Shown here one piece after another: positions 33,540 to 44,395 of a DNA stretch of 64,000 nucleotides. This DNA is from Cyanophora paradoxa (lineage: Eukaryota; Glaucocystophyceae; Cyanophorales; Cyanophoraceae). The notes below the pieces were generated by a model that ran no database searches, was not told the origin of the DNA, and worked only from the letters and a program-made list of their open reading frames with translations. A program made the translations under genes and the position numbers. The stretch's first letter is position 1. The number at the start of each line of letters is the position of its first letter. The stretch is from positions 186,001 to 250,000 of the forward strand of contig QPMI01000435.1 of assembly GCA_004431415.1 (NCBI GenBank), in the 5' to 3' direction.

Positions 33540-35061
33540 ATGGCGCAGGTGCGGCGCGACACCGTTCGGGGCCCCCGCGCGTGCGCAAGCTCCCGGCGAC
33601 CGTGAGCCGCAGGTGGAGGAGTGGGGCGTCGAGAAGCTGCAGCAGGACGTGCGCCCAGCGCGCCCCGCGGTCCCTTTCCCTTTGTCAAACGGCCGCCGCG
33701 CAACAGCTCGCTGGCATAGAGCGGAAACTGAACTACCTCCACATATCTAGCGCGGGTGCGTCTCTCTGCGTCGCGGCCTCCTTGCTCCGCCCTCCGCGCG
33801 CCGACGTGCGGAGCAGAGCGCGGGCGCCTGGCCATCAAGCGGGCGAAGAAACACGAGGATGACATGGCCTTCAACAAGGAAGTGCGCACGCGGGCCACGC
33901 AGCGCATCAAGATTCTCGAGCAGGTGCGCGGCGCCGCGGCGCCCCGGCTTCTTGGCGCCCCGCCGCTGCCGCTGAGGCACCCCGCTTAACCCGCGTGCTC
34001 GCCTGACCCGCTTCCCCGCAGGAGTACCGCCGCGAGCTGTATCAGAAGTTCAAGCCCCTGCTCGAGGTGCGCGCCGCCCGTGCCGGCCCCGCGGGCCGCA
34101 ACGCCCCGGCGCCGACTTGTGCGCGCTTCGCCCCCGGCCCCGCAGGAGGAGGTAGAGAAGATCCGCGCGACGAAGGTACGCGCCCCTCCCCACGCGCCCC
34201 CGGACGGCGAGTCGCGTACCCCCGCCGACTCGTGGGGCACAGATCCTGTCGCTGGACCCGGACGGCGCGCAGGTCCCCCCGAGCCCGCAGTCCCCGCGGA
34301 GCCCGCGCGGGGGCCCCGAGTCCCCCCGCACCATGAACGTGCGCGCCCCCACCCCCTTCCGCATCCCCCTCACCCGCGTACCCTCCCAGCCCTCGGAGAA
34401 GATGGTGGAGCACCTGATCCGGATGAAGAAGGAGATCTTCGACCGCCGCATCGCCCTCGAGGTCGAGAAGCGCCGCATTGAGGACTGGGCCTTCGACAAG
34501 GTCCCCTCCCGTACCCCCCTCCCGCCCCCGCCCCCCCGCCCACAGGGCGCGCAGGTGTGCGCGGACGAGGCGCGGCGCTACAAGGCCGAGCTCAAGAAGC
34601 AGCGCGAGAAGAAGGCCGCCGAGGCACGTACCCCCCCCACCTTGAGGCCTCCGCCGCGCTCGCGGCCGTTTTCTCGTACCGTCTGACTCGGGTACCCCGA
34701 CAGGCGGCGCGGTACGGCGGGATCTCGCCGAGGGGGACGGGTCCCGGTGCGCCGCGCCCCCTCTGCCCCCGCCAGCGCCCCGCCGCCGCTGCCCGTGAGC
34801 GCGCCGGCGCAGGCGCAGCGCAGCGCCTCAGCCGGCCGGGCGTCGCCCTTCCTGCCGTCGCGGCGCACGCCGGGAGCCCGCGCTCCGCCGCCGCCCACGC
34901 CGGAAGCCCGCGCGCCGCGGCCGCCGCCGCCGGCGCGGGTGCCGCGGGGCGTCCGCCGTCCCGCAGCTCGCCGCCCCCCGCACAAGCGCTCCTCCGTCAG
35001 CGGCGCCCCGGCGCCCGCCCCGCGCACCCGGCCCCGTCCCGCCGCCCGCCCCCGCCCCTAG
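33540..35061 (+). CDS. Coiled-coil protein, function unknown
   Basis: The proposed first exon is only 9 nt (ATGGCGCAG, 33540-33548), then VEEWGVEKLQQD (33613-33648), LAGIERKLNYLHISSA (33707-33754), RLAIKRAKKHEDDMAFNKEV with ATQRIKILEQ (about 33826-33921), EYRRELYQKFKPLLE (34021-34065), EEVEKIRATK (about 34145-34175), a Ser/Pro segment (PPSPQSPRSPRGGPESP), then MVEHLIRMKKEIFDRRIALE plus VEKRRIEDWAFDK (34401-34500) and ADEARRYKAELKKQREKKAA (about 34561-34620). The last exon is basic and Pro/Ala/Arg-rich to the stop at 35061. Charged heptads indicate a long coiled coil of the kind seen in cytoskeletal, ciliary or centrosomal proteins. No catalytic domain. I do not recognise the family. Confidence 0.6.
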
Positions 35062-35683
35062 CCCCATCTGCTCCGCTTCCATTTTTTCAAGTCCCGGTGT
35101 ACCCCGCCCCGCCCCCTTTCCCTCCCCCCCTCATCCCCCCTCCCCCACGTCCACCCGCCCATGTCGCCCCCGCGCTTCGTCAACGATCAGCTTGCGATTG
35201 CCGGTGCCGTGGCGATTTACTGCTCGAGCTCGGCCTTCTTGACCTGCACATGATGCATTGGTTGCATTTCACTTCAGCTTCATCGATACATCGATCCGCT
35301 CTCGGGATCGTCGCTGCCAAATTAAAACGTCTGATCATGAAACGCAGACTAAAGCTATGACAGCGGCAACTCGCACCAAGTATGTATACGAGCCATGCAT
35401 GTCGTTCGAGCCTCGGAGCTCCGGACCAGCGGATTCTAACGCAGCCCGCGGCCGTTGCAAAATTTGTCCTACTTTAGCTAGCAAAATTGTTCCTAGAGCT
35501 AATCACAATAAATAGGTGGCTGCCGCTATCTGATCCATCGATCCGCCTTCGGTATCTATCGAAGCAAGGCGCGCTGTCAACGTTCGAGCGCTTCGAGCTC
35601 GCGCCGCCGCCTCGTCTGTACATGCGCGGGGCCCGAGCCTCGGAGAAGCCTGCGGCCGAGGCGAGGGGAAGGAGCAACGAGGG
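35062..35683. other. Convergent intergenic region
   Basis: Between the coiled-coil gene (+) and the phosphodiesterase (-). After a C-rich stretch the sequence becomes balanced in base composition (35170-35560). No coding chain, terminator or repeat identified. Confidence 0.45.
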
Positions 35684-38600
35684 CTAGACGGAGAGGAGCT
35701 GGTCGGTCGCCTCGTCCCCGGGCGCCGCGGCCGAGAAGATGCTCCGCCGCTTCGCCGCGGCCCCTGGCACCCCCGGGGGGTCAGCGTGCGTAGGACCGAG
35801 GAGGCGGGCGTCCACAAACGCACCGGGGCCGAAGCCGAGGCTGGAGAGCGCGTCCTGCAGGGCGGCTGCGATGCTGGAGCGCCGGCGCGAGGGGCGCCGC
35901 GAGGCCGACGCCGACCGGGGCCCCGGCGAGGAGGAGGCGGGGGCGCCGGGGGCCCCCGCCCCGCGCTCCTCCTCGCCCCCGGGCTCGTCGCCCGAGGAGG
36001 CGGCGTAGAGGGCCACCGCCGAGCCGCGCCGCGACGAGTGCGCCGTCGGCGTGCGCGCCCGCCGCTGCGCCCGCCGCGTCGGCCGCCGGGCTCCGACGGG
36101 CGCCGCCCCGCCTGCTCCGCCGCCAGCGCCCCCTCCGCGTGCTCCGCGTTCCGCAAGGAGGCGTCCGACTGGCGCCGGCGGAGGAGCCCGGGCGCGAGGG
36201 GCTGCGGCCGGGGCCGGGGCCGGGGGCGGGGGCCTCGGGCGGGCCCCGCTCGGCGAGGCGGAGGCTGTGGCGGACGGAGTTGGCGAGGGAGGCGGCGACG
36301 CCGCGCGCCTCGCCGGGCTCCGAGGAGGCCGGCGGCGTGCCCCGCGAGTCCCCCGAGCGCAGCGAGTGCGGGCTCCGGTTCGTCGAGCCCGAGTCCCCCT
36401 GCAGCTGCAGCGAGCCCGGCGGCGAGAGCCAGGCCGCCCCGGGCGAGAAGACCGGCGGGGGCGGCCGACCCGCCCCCGAGGCCGAGGCCGAGGCGACCAC
36501 CGTGCTGGCCCTCGCGGCCGAGTGCGGGGGCGAGGGGCGCTGCGAGGCGCCCGGCGAGGCGTGCGGGGGTTGGCCCAGCAGCGCCCGCCAGTGGCCCATG
36601 TTCGCCTGCGCCCGCTGCGCGACCGTCGACGTCGGCGAGGCTGCAGCGCGCCCCGGCGGCGGGGCCCCGCACCTCGACGAGGGGGCGGGCGGCCGGGAAG
36701 CGCGACGCCCAGGCCTGGAAGAGGGGTACGGCGATGAAGGACGCGAACCCCGCCTGCGAAAGGGAGGGAGGGGTACAGTCGGCGAGGACAGGGATGCAAG
36801 GCGGGGGGCGGGGGGCGGGGGGGGTCGGACGGAGGTGGCGGCGACGGAGCCGGAGGTGCGGTCGCAGAACTGGCTGAGGGGCAGCCCGGCGCGCCGCTCC
36901 TCGTCGCCCTGCCGGTAGAACTCCTCGTTCACGCGCGTGCACCACTCCACCTGCGCCATCGAACCTCAGGGCCCCCGGGGCCGCCCGGTGGGGGGTACAG
37001 CGCGCGCACGTGCTGCTGGAGCGGCCGCGCGGCGTTGCTGCGGGCGCGCGGGGGGGGGGGGGGGGGGTGAGCCGCCCGCATCCAAGCGGCGCGACGAACG
37101 GGTTGGAAAGGGGGTGCAGGGTTCGTTTACCTGATGTCCGCGATCTGAGGCGCGGTCAGGGCCCCGCACACTCTTTCCCCATATCGAGGGAGGGCACCTT
37201 GAGAGCCGTGACGAGGAAGAGGGTGCGGTCCTCGGGCGAGAAGGGTCCGGCCCCCCGGGGGGAGAGAGGATCCCACTCCTCCCCCTCCTGGCTCCCCGGC
37301 GACGTGACGGCCGTACCCCTGCGAAGGGTACGCGGTATCAGGCGGCCGGCCGCGGGCGGAGGCGGAGGCGGGCCGGGCGCCGCACTGGCGCTGCCGCGAG
37401 AGCCGCACGCCGCCGCCGCTACCGCCGCCGCCCCGGGCGGCCCCGAGCGTGCTTGCGAGGACGCGTGCCTGCCCCCGGGGCGGGTCAGCGCCCCGCCGGC
37501 ACGCCCGAGCTCGCTGGCGCCCCCGGCGGGCCGGCCTCCCCGGTCACCTTGAAGTCCCCGAGGCGCTGCAGAGGAAGCGGCGTCGGCGGACAGGAGGGCC
37601 AGGGGAGGCGGGGGGTGCATGATCCCACCTTGAAGTGCTTCGCCATGTCCGTCCCCAGGACCATGTCGATGACGAGGCGGCGGAAGTCGGAGCGCTGCGC
37701 CGCCGGCGTCGGGCCCGTCAGCGCGCTCATCCGGGGGGGGATGAAAGCGGACAGGCGCGCCCGCTCGCGGTTGAGGTGGGAGACGAAGTTCTTGCCCGGG
37801 TCGCGCAGCACTGCAAAGGACCACGTGAGCGAGTTGTTCTCGAGGACGCTGTGCCCCGCGCCCCGGGAATCAGCGGCGGCGCAGCGGGCGGCGCCGGCGC
37901 AGCGGCGGGAAGCGCGCCTGCGGTCGTTGTAGAGGAGCGCGAGCTCGCTCTCCGTCGCGATCTCGAAGCCGCTGCGGGGCGCGCCGGGGCCTCAGGGCCG
38001 GCCGGAGGCGGAAGCGGCGCGGGGGGGAGGGGCGAGCCGCACTTGCTCCTGCCGGCGTGGCCCACGTCGTGGATGATCGCCGAGACCTGCCGCCCGGTGA
38101 GGAGGGCGGGCGACCGGGGGACGGGCGTAGGGGGGTACACGCACCACGGCCGCGAGGACGTCGTTCGGGTGCACGCGCTCCGGGATGCCGCCGCACTGGA
38201 CCAGGAAGACCAGTGCCTGCGCGGCGGTTCGGGGGTACAGCGGGGATTCGTGGCGTGGGGGGTACGGGTGCGGGCCTGCAGGACGTCCGCAGCGTGGATC
38301 GCGGAGTGGTAGGGCTGCCGCGAGCGCGGGGTTTGCAAGGCCGCAGGGGGGTACGGGGATGCGGCGGCCTGCGCACGACTTTCTGGTACCCCGCCTCGAC
38401 GGCGGCGACGAAGGCGCGGAACTTGGCGGGGTCTACCCCGGAAGCCTCCAGGATGCGGTACCGGTCCGCCAGGTGCGTCCTGCGCGGCGCCGGTCGGGCG
38501 GCGAATCGAAGAGTCGGGAGCGGCGCCGCCGGCGGCTCGGGGCGCACGCGAGGAGCTCGAGGGGCCTGCCCCCCGCCGCCTGCTCCAGCTGCGGGGTACG

Positions 38601-41447
38601 GATGAGGAGGGGCGGGGCGGCGGCGGGGCGGGGCTGGCGGGGCGGGGCGCCTTGAGGCAGTCGAAGGCCTCCCAGGAGGGGCGGCAGGCGGCGGCGAGCG
38701 CCTCCTTCAGCGCGTCCGACAGCGCGTCCGCCACCGCGCGCCCCGGCCCCCCGCCCGCCCCGGCCGCAGCGGCGGCCGCCGCGGCGGAGAAGGAGCGGGA
38801 GCTGTTGAAGGGGAGGGGCCGCTTGATCGACGCCGAGCGCAGCAGCATGCGCGCCGGGGCCGCCCCCTGCGCACATCCCGCCCGCTCAGCGCGGGGGCAC
38901 GCGGGGGCGGGGGGGGGCGGGGCGGGCCTGGGCGCCCATGTAGTCCTGGAAGGAGCGCAGGATCTCCCCGCTCTCGCCGCTCGCCGCCGCCGCCTCGATC
39001 GCCCCCTGCGCCCCGCCCCCGCGCCCCTCCTCGGCAACCGGCCGCGGCCGCGCGGAAGGGGCACCCCCGCACCTCCGCCGGGTCCTCAGTCGCCTCGTAG
39101 AACGTGAGGAGGTGCCTGAGGTTCAGGGGTACGCAATATTCAGAGGGGTGGGCCGGCGTCGGGGCAGCCGGGCGGGGCACCGAAGGGCCGCCGCGACGCT
39201 CGCGGCGTGGACGATGCTGGCCACTGGGGTTCCGAATCACGCGGGGGGAAAGGGGCCGCGCGGGGACTCGAACCGTTGACGAGCTCGTCGAAGAGGCGGG
39301 CGAGGAGGTCGATGGCGGAGGCGAGCGGCGAGTCGATCTCCATCGCCGACGACACGTACCGGAACGACTGCGCCGAGAGTCGGCGGCGCGCCCATACACA
39401 CCGAAAGGGGTTCGCGCGGGACTCGAACCTCGATCTCGTCGACGAGGGGGGCGAACTCCTCGCGGAACTGGCGCACCTCGGCCGAGGCGTCCCCCGTCCG
39501 CAGGAAGAGCTGCGGGAGGGGGTACGGCTCAGCGGTTTGCGCAAAAAGTAGAGGGGGGGGGGGGGGGGGGGGTACCTCGCGAGCGTCGGCCTCGGACTGA
39601 GCGGCGGCGGCGGCGGCGGCGGCGGTGGCAGCGAGGCACACGGGCAGGGCGATGCCTGAGGGGGCGAAGGCTCCTCAGCGAAGTCAGGGAGCAGGGCTAG
39701 GTGGGGCGGGGCGGACCGATCTCCCAGGCCCGCGCCGGCTCCGAGGTGCTCTGCTCCGGATACAGCGATTCAGCCCCCGCAGAACCGCCGCGGTAGGGGT
39801 ACGGGCGCTCACGGAGGCGGCGAGGGCGGCGGCGAGGAGTATCCCGATGCCGTTGACGGCCAGCACCTGCGCGGGGTATGGCGATCAGCGTGGCGGGGCC
39901 GACAGGGCGGGGCGGGGCGGGGCGGGCCTGGCGGGAGCGGAGGGGTACGACGGAGGCGGAGAAGAGGGGGCCGGCAGCGAGGGCCACCAACAGGCACGAG
40001 GGCAGCTCGAGGAGCTGCGCGCGCCCAACGTCGGCGTCGGCGTCGGCGTCGGCCGGCGGGTCGGCGGCGGCGGCGGCGCTCTGCGCACCCGGGCCACGAA
40101 GAAGGCGACTCCGTAGAGCGCGGGGATGGCGACGAAGGCGACGGCCTGCAAGCCGCCGCTCACACAAGGCGGGGCGGGGCGGGGCGGGGCGGGGCGGGGC
40201 GGGGCGCGCGCCTGCCAGTGGCGCCGGAGGAGGGACGCCTCGCCCCGCGGGAGGAGGGCGAAGGCGAGGGCGGCGCCGGCGGCGGCGCCGGCGGCGAGGG
40301 CGCCGGCGAGCGGCGCGAGGCGGCCGGCCCCGGGGGCGGCCCGAGGGCCCCGCCCAGACGGCGAGGGCCAGCAGCGCGGCTGGCGCGCCGGCGGTCAGGC
40401 AGGCGGCGAGGGGCCGGGCCCGGAAAGGCCGTAGCGCACCCGCGGCGAGGAGGGGCACGGCCGCGTAGCCGGCGGCGCGCCTGCGGCGGGTACCGGTCAG
40501 GCGGGGCGGCGCGGGGCGGAGGTCGGGCGGGGCGGGACGGGGGCAGACCGCGCGCGCGCAGCGCGGGTTCGGTTCCAATGGGAGAGGAATGCCACCTCTA
40601 CGGCGCTGCTGCTGAAGCGGCGCGGGGCCGGCGCGGCCGGCCCGCCCGGCGGCGACTTCGGGCTCCCGCCGGGCACGTCGCCTTGGGACAGCGCCGGCTC
40701 CTCGGGGCGGGGCTGGGCGAACGGGGACAGGGGCGCAGCCGGCGGGGGCAGGGGGAAGGCGTGCGGGGACAAGGGGCGGGGGCTGGGGTCGAGCGGCTCG
40801 CCGGTGGGGTGCACGCGGTTCAGGGGGAGGGGCGAGACGGGGCGGAGCAGGGGCGAGAGGGGGCGCAGCAGGGGCGAGAGGTTGCGGAGCAGGGGCGAGC
40901 GGACGGGCGCCAGGGACGGGGAGGCCGGGCCCTTAAGAGGGGAGGAGGCGGGGCCCGGGCCCGGGCGGCGCGCGGAGGCGGGGTCGGAGGCGGCGGCGGG
41001 GTCGGCCGGGGCGGGGCGGGGAGGGAGATGCGGGGGTGGCGGCGGCGGAGGCCGACACGGGGCCGGCGTGCCCCGCCATGGCAGAGAGCGAGGGGGGGCC
41101 ACCGCCCCGCGAAGCCGGCCACCTCCCCGCCTCCGTGTGCGCCGGCAGCAGCGCCGGCGCGGCGGCCGCCACGGGGCGCTCCCCCGCGGGCTCTCGTTCG
41201 AGCGCCCCGAGACGGGTGGCGAGGGCCGCGCCGGGCCCCGCCGCGGCCTGCGTCGCCCGGGTCGCCCGGCGGTGGCGGCCGCGGCGAAGGCTCGGGCCCG
41301 GGCGGGCCGTCCGTCTCGTCCAGCGCTGCGCGCGCGGCCCGAGATGAGCGCCAAGCTCTCTAAGCCGTCGGCGCGGCGGATCGTACCGCGCAAGCGCGAT
41401 GCCCGCGCCTTCGAATTCGCGCCGGCACCACCCCCGGCCGCGGCCAT
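35684..41447 (-). CDS. Membrane-bound cyclic-nucleotide phosphodiesterase (PDEase I family)
   Basis: Hydrolyses cAMP and/or cGMP. The ATG at 41447 begins a disordered N-terminus with heptads SPLLRNL-SPLLRPL-SPLLRPV (about 40820-40910). Hydrophobic helices follow, for example PLAACLTAGAPAALLALAVW (about 40400), LQAVAFVAIPALYGVAFFVA (about 40150-40090), LPSCLLVALAAGPLFSASV (about 40010-39950) and VNGIGILLAAALAASVSA (about 39860-39810). Exons IDLLARLFDELVN, SIVHAASVAAALR and LRHLLTFYEATEDPAEV lie at 39400-39060. The catalytic domain shows YHSAIHAADVLQ (about 38310-38280; usual HNxxH with Ser for Asn), ALVFLVQCGGIPERVHPNDV, SAIIHDVGHAGRSNGFEI (metal site), LALLYNDRSVLEN (split by GC-AG intron 37849-37917), VIDMVLGTDMAKHF, ALKVPSLDMGKE and VEWCTRVNEEFYRQGDEE. 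A long Ser-rich tail ends GDEATDQLLSV at 35684. The neighbouring cyclase suggests cAMP as substrate, by inference only. Confidence 0.87.
40169..40206. repeat. (GGGGC)n intronic microsatellite in the PDE gene
   Basis: About seven GGGGC units on the + strand (CCCCG on the coding minus strand) inside an intron between two membrane-helix exons of the phosphodiesterase. Confidence 0.9.
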
Positions 41448-42735
41448 CTGCAATTGCCGGCCGCGCCCGCGGCTGCAAGATGCTTTGCGCTCTGCTCTAT
41501 GCGGCCACTTTGCGAAGCGAGCGAGGCTCAACAGCTGCAATCCGAAACCTCGCCGCTGTGTGCGACAACGCGACAAGGCGGGGCGAGTGCTGCTGGCGGC
41601 GGCTTCGACCGGACTCGCCGAGTCTGGAATCCCGCATGCACCCGAACTCCTGCCGCAGTGCAGCTGGTCGCGCGCGCGCGCGAACGCCGAGCAAGCTGGC
41701 GTAGAGTTTAGCGAGTTCTAGCGCTAGCATATAGCTGCAGCTGGCGGCGAGCCTGGCGCACGTTTGCAAGCCTTGAAGTTGCAACGGTGTCGTGCGCACG
41801 CACAAATATTGCGCGTGCGTGTACCGGAGGAGCAAGCCTGGCAAGCATGGGGCCGGACGCCGCCGGACTCGCGGCCGGAGTCGCCGCCGACTCGCCGGAT
41901 GGCCCGGATCCGGACGGCCCGGACTCGGGACTCGGGAGTCGGGACTCGGGACCACGTGGGCCCGCGGGGATTGAAAGGCGCCGGGCCGCCGGCGCTGTTG
42001 CTTGAATGGCTCTTTGGGGATCCGAACCCGGGCACAAAATTACACTTACTGGTACCCCAACTCCCTTGCCTGTACCCGGCGTTTTTCCTTTCTTAATCAA
42101 CATCAATTGCAGTTATATATATATAATTGCAGGCATATATATATGCGCATTCAATGATATCGATATTGTGTTTATTATATATAATTAGAGATGTATATAA
42201 ATGTATATATACGTGTTGATGATAGATTGCTTTTAATTCTTTTTTCACTTTTTTGAAAATGGTGGATTTCGATGCCGGATAATTAATTGATTATACATAT
42301 ATATAGCGAGCAAAGCTCAATCGCCCGCATGTACACATGTACATGCATTTCCAGGCCGGCGTTTCGCTGGTTGGCAGTGAACTTGGCACTTGTACCCTCT
42401 GAGCTTCCGGCGCGTGTCAAAACTAACAACGCAGCGGGCGACCAGCGTCCGAGCATTTCTGCTGTCGCCACTCATTAGCCTAGCAGCGCACATCCGCACC
42501 CGGCATCTGCGGCGTCGCCTCGCCCAACAGCGTTGAACAGCCGGAAAGTTGCCCCAGCCGATAAACAGTTAAGAGCCCAGGTGGCCCAGCTCCCCCGGTG
42601 CTCCGGCAGCGCGCAGTGGGCGATCCACGGCGTTTTTGTTTCGTTTGTCTCGTCGTTCCCGCGGCCCCGCGGCAGCCAGCGGCTTCCCCCATCAGAGCAC
42701 CGTAGCCCGGCTGCGTTTCCGGCCCGCCAGTAGCA
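41448..42735. other. Divergent intergenic region
   Basis: Separates the PDE start (-) from the next gene (+). 41850-42000 is GC-rich with repeated GACTCGGGA-like words. 42080-42310 is AT-rich with several TATATA and ATATAT runs. No credible exon chain; the short open frames are unconserved by eye. Promoter elements for both genes are probably here. Confidence 0.45.
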
Positions 42736-44395
42736 ATGGTGCTCCGTGTTCTCAGAGCCGCCGTTCCAGGGCTAATGATTTTGCTTCCAGGGCGGAGCCT
42801 TGTCTGGAGGGAACTCTCGCAGAAGAGGCTCGGGCATAGCAAGCTTCGGGAGGCGTGGCTCGGTCGCCAACGGCGAAGGGGCCTACGCCGACTCCGACGA
42901 AGGAGCCTGGGACGAGAGTTCCATGCACGGGGTGCAACGGAATCGTAGTCACTCCGTGCAGCCCATGGTGCAAGTGAAGGGCCGGCCCCTCGTCGGGCCA
43001 CCGCTCGAGGGCGCGGATGCGAAGCAGCGCCAGTCCTTCATCAAGAAGGCCGGCAAGCCGTCACGCGTGCAGCCGCACCCGCACCCACAGCCGTCGCCGC
43101 CGGCGAGCCGCGGGTCGGGAGACGCGCGGGGATTCCGCTCGCTGCCGAGGCTGGAGGTGACGGGCGACGCGTTCGGGCCCTCGCCGCTGGCGGACCCGGC
43201 CTCGCTGACGTCCTCGTCGGGCCTGCCGTCGCCCCTCTCGCCGGCCCACGGCCAGGGGCACGGCGGCCTCGGCGCCATGCTCGAGCCGCCCCCGCGCGGC
43301 GAGCGCTCCCGCTCCCTCCCCGGCATCCCGGGCCTCCACCCGCCCCTCCTCGCCCCGCCGCCGGCCCGCGACCGCTCCCGCTCCCTCCCCCTCAACGTCA
43401 TCCTGGAGACTGCCGGCGGGCACCACCCCGGCCCCGAGCTCGCCGCCTGCGCCGAGCTCTCCCCGGGCCCCGAGCCGGCCGACCCGACCTTTGCCTGGGC
43501 CGGCCCCCCCTCGCCCCACCCCGCGCCGGCGCCCCCGCCCCGCCGTCCTCGCCCCGCCCTCCCCCAAGACGCCGCCAAGGCCCCCGCCCCGCGCCCGGCC
43601 GCCGCACGGCCGCCCCTCCCCCGCCCCGGCGGGCGTGGCTCCCAGCGGCCGGCGGGGCTCGGCTGCGGCGGCGCTGCCGGCGGCGAGGCGGCCGGCGGGG
43701 CGGCGATGGCTGCGGGGCTGGAGCACCGGCGGGGCTCGGCGCCGGCGCTGGGCCCGACGGCGGCGATGGCGGCGGCGGAGGAGCAGGCGTACCGGGAGCT
43801 GGCCGAGTTTCTGGGCGAGGCCGAGGGCGAGTTCGCCGAGGAGCTCGACGAGGAGGAGGAGGTGCCCCCGCCCCCGCCCCCGCCCCCGCCCCCGCGCCCC
43901 GGGAGCGGCGGCCTCCTGAGGGGCGGCGGGGGGCGCAGGACGAGGCGATCGACGAGGGGTACGACGAGGAGGAGGAGGGCCTGGACGAGGAGGAGCGGGA
44001 GCGGCGGCTGCGCGAGCTCCTCCGCTCCGTCCCCCTCAGCCGCCGCCTCGTCGCCCGCATCCTCGTGCGCCCCCGCCCCCGCCCCGGGCCCGGGCCCGGG
44101 CCCCTCCTCCGCCCTCGGCCGCCGCTGAGGCCGGCCGGCCGGCGCAGGAGTGGACCCCGAGCCCCGCCGAGTGCCGCGCGATGGCCGCCGCGATGCTGCA
44201 GGCCGGGGGCAGCCCGTCCTCCGGCCCCCGCTCTCCGCCCAGGGCCCCCAGAGCGCCGCCCCCCGGTGAGCGGCCGGCCGCCTCCCCCGCGCCCCGCCGC
44301 GCCCGCGCTGAGCGGCGGCGCGCAGGTCGTCCCCCGTCCCCGGAGGCCTCCAGTCCCTCATCGGCGTGCAGCCCGCCTGGAGGCCGGCCGCCTGA
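42736..44395 (+). CDS. Disordered Ser/Pro-rich protein with two RSRSLP motifs
   Basis: Unrecognised. The frame begins GGALSGGNSRRRGSGIASFG at 42792 after the acceptor TTGCTTCCAG. The nearest upstream ATG (42736) is followed at once by GT, so the first exon could be the start codon alone (42736-42738), in phase. Most of the protein is low complexity. GERSRSLPGIPG (about 43300) and RDRSRSLPLNV (about 43370) each contain R-S-x-S-x-P, the 14-3-3 mode I consensus when the second Ser is phosphorylated. A conserved-looking C-terminal part reads AYRELAEFLGEAEGEFAEEL (about 43786-43845), an acidic run joined over an intron, LRELLRSVPLSRRLVARIL, EWTPSPAECRAMAAAMLQAG (about 44152-44205) and VPGGLQSLIGVQPAWRPAA before the stop at 44393-44395. 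No enzyme domain visible. Confidence 0.55.

Noticed and set aside
39245-39430. tRNA-like GGTTCGAGTCCC sequences (minus strand)
   Set aside because: No acceptor, D or anticodon arm around them; they coincide with intron donors in the PDE gene.
42080-42310. Origin of replication or centromere from TATATA-rich sequence
   Set aside because: AT-richness alone is not evidence; no repeat array or known consensus.
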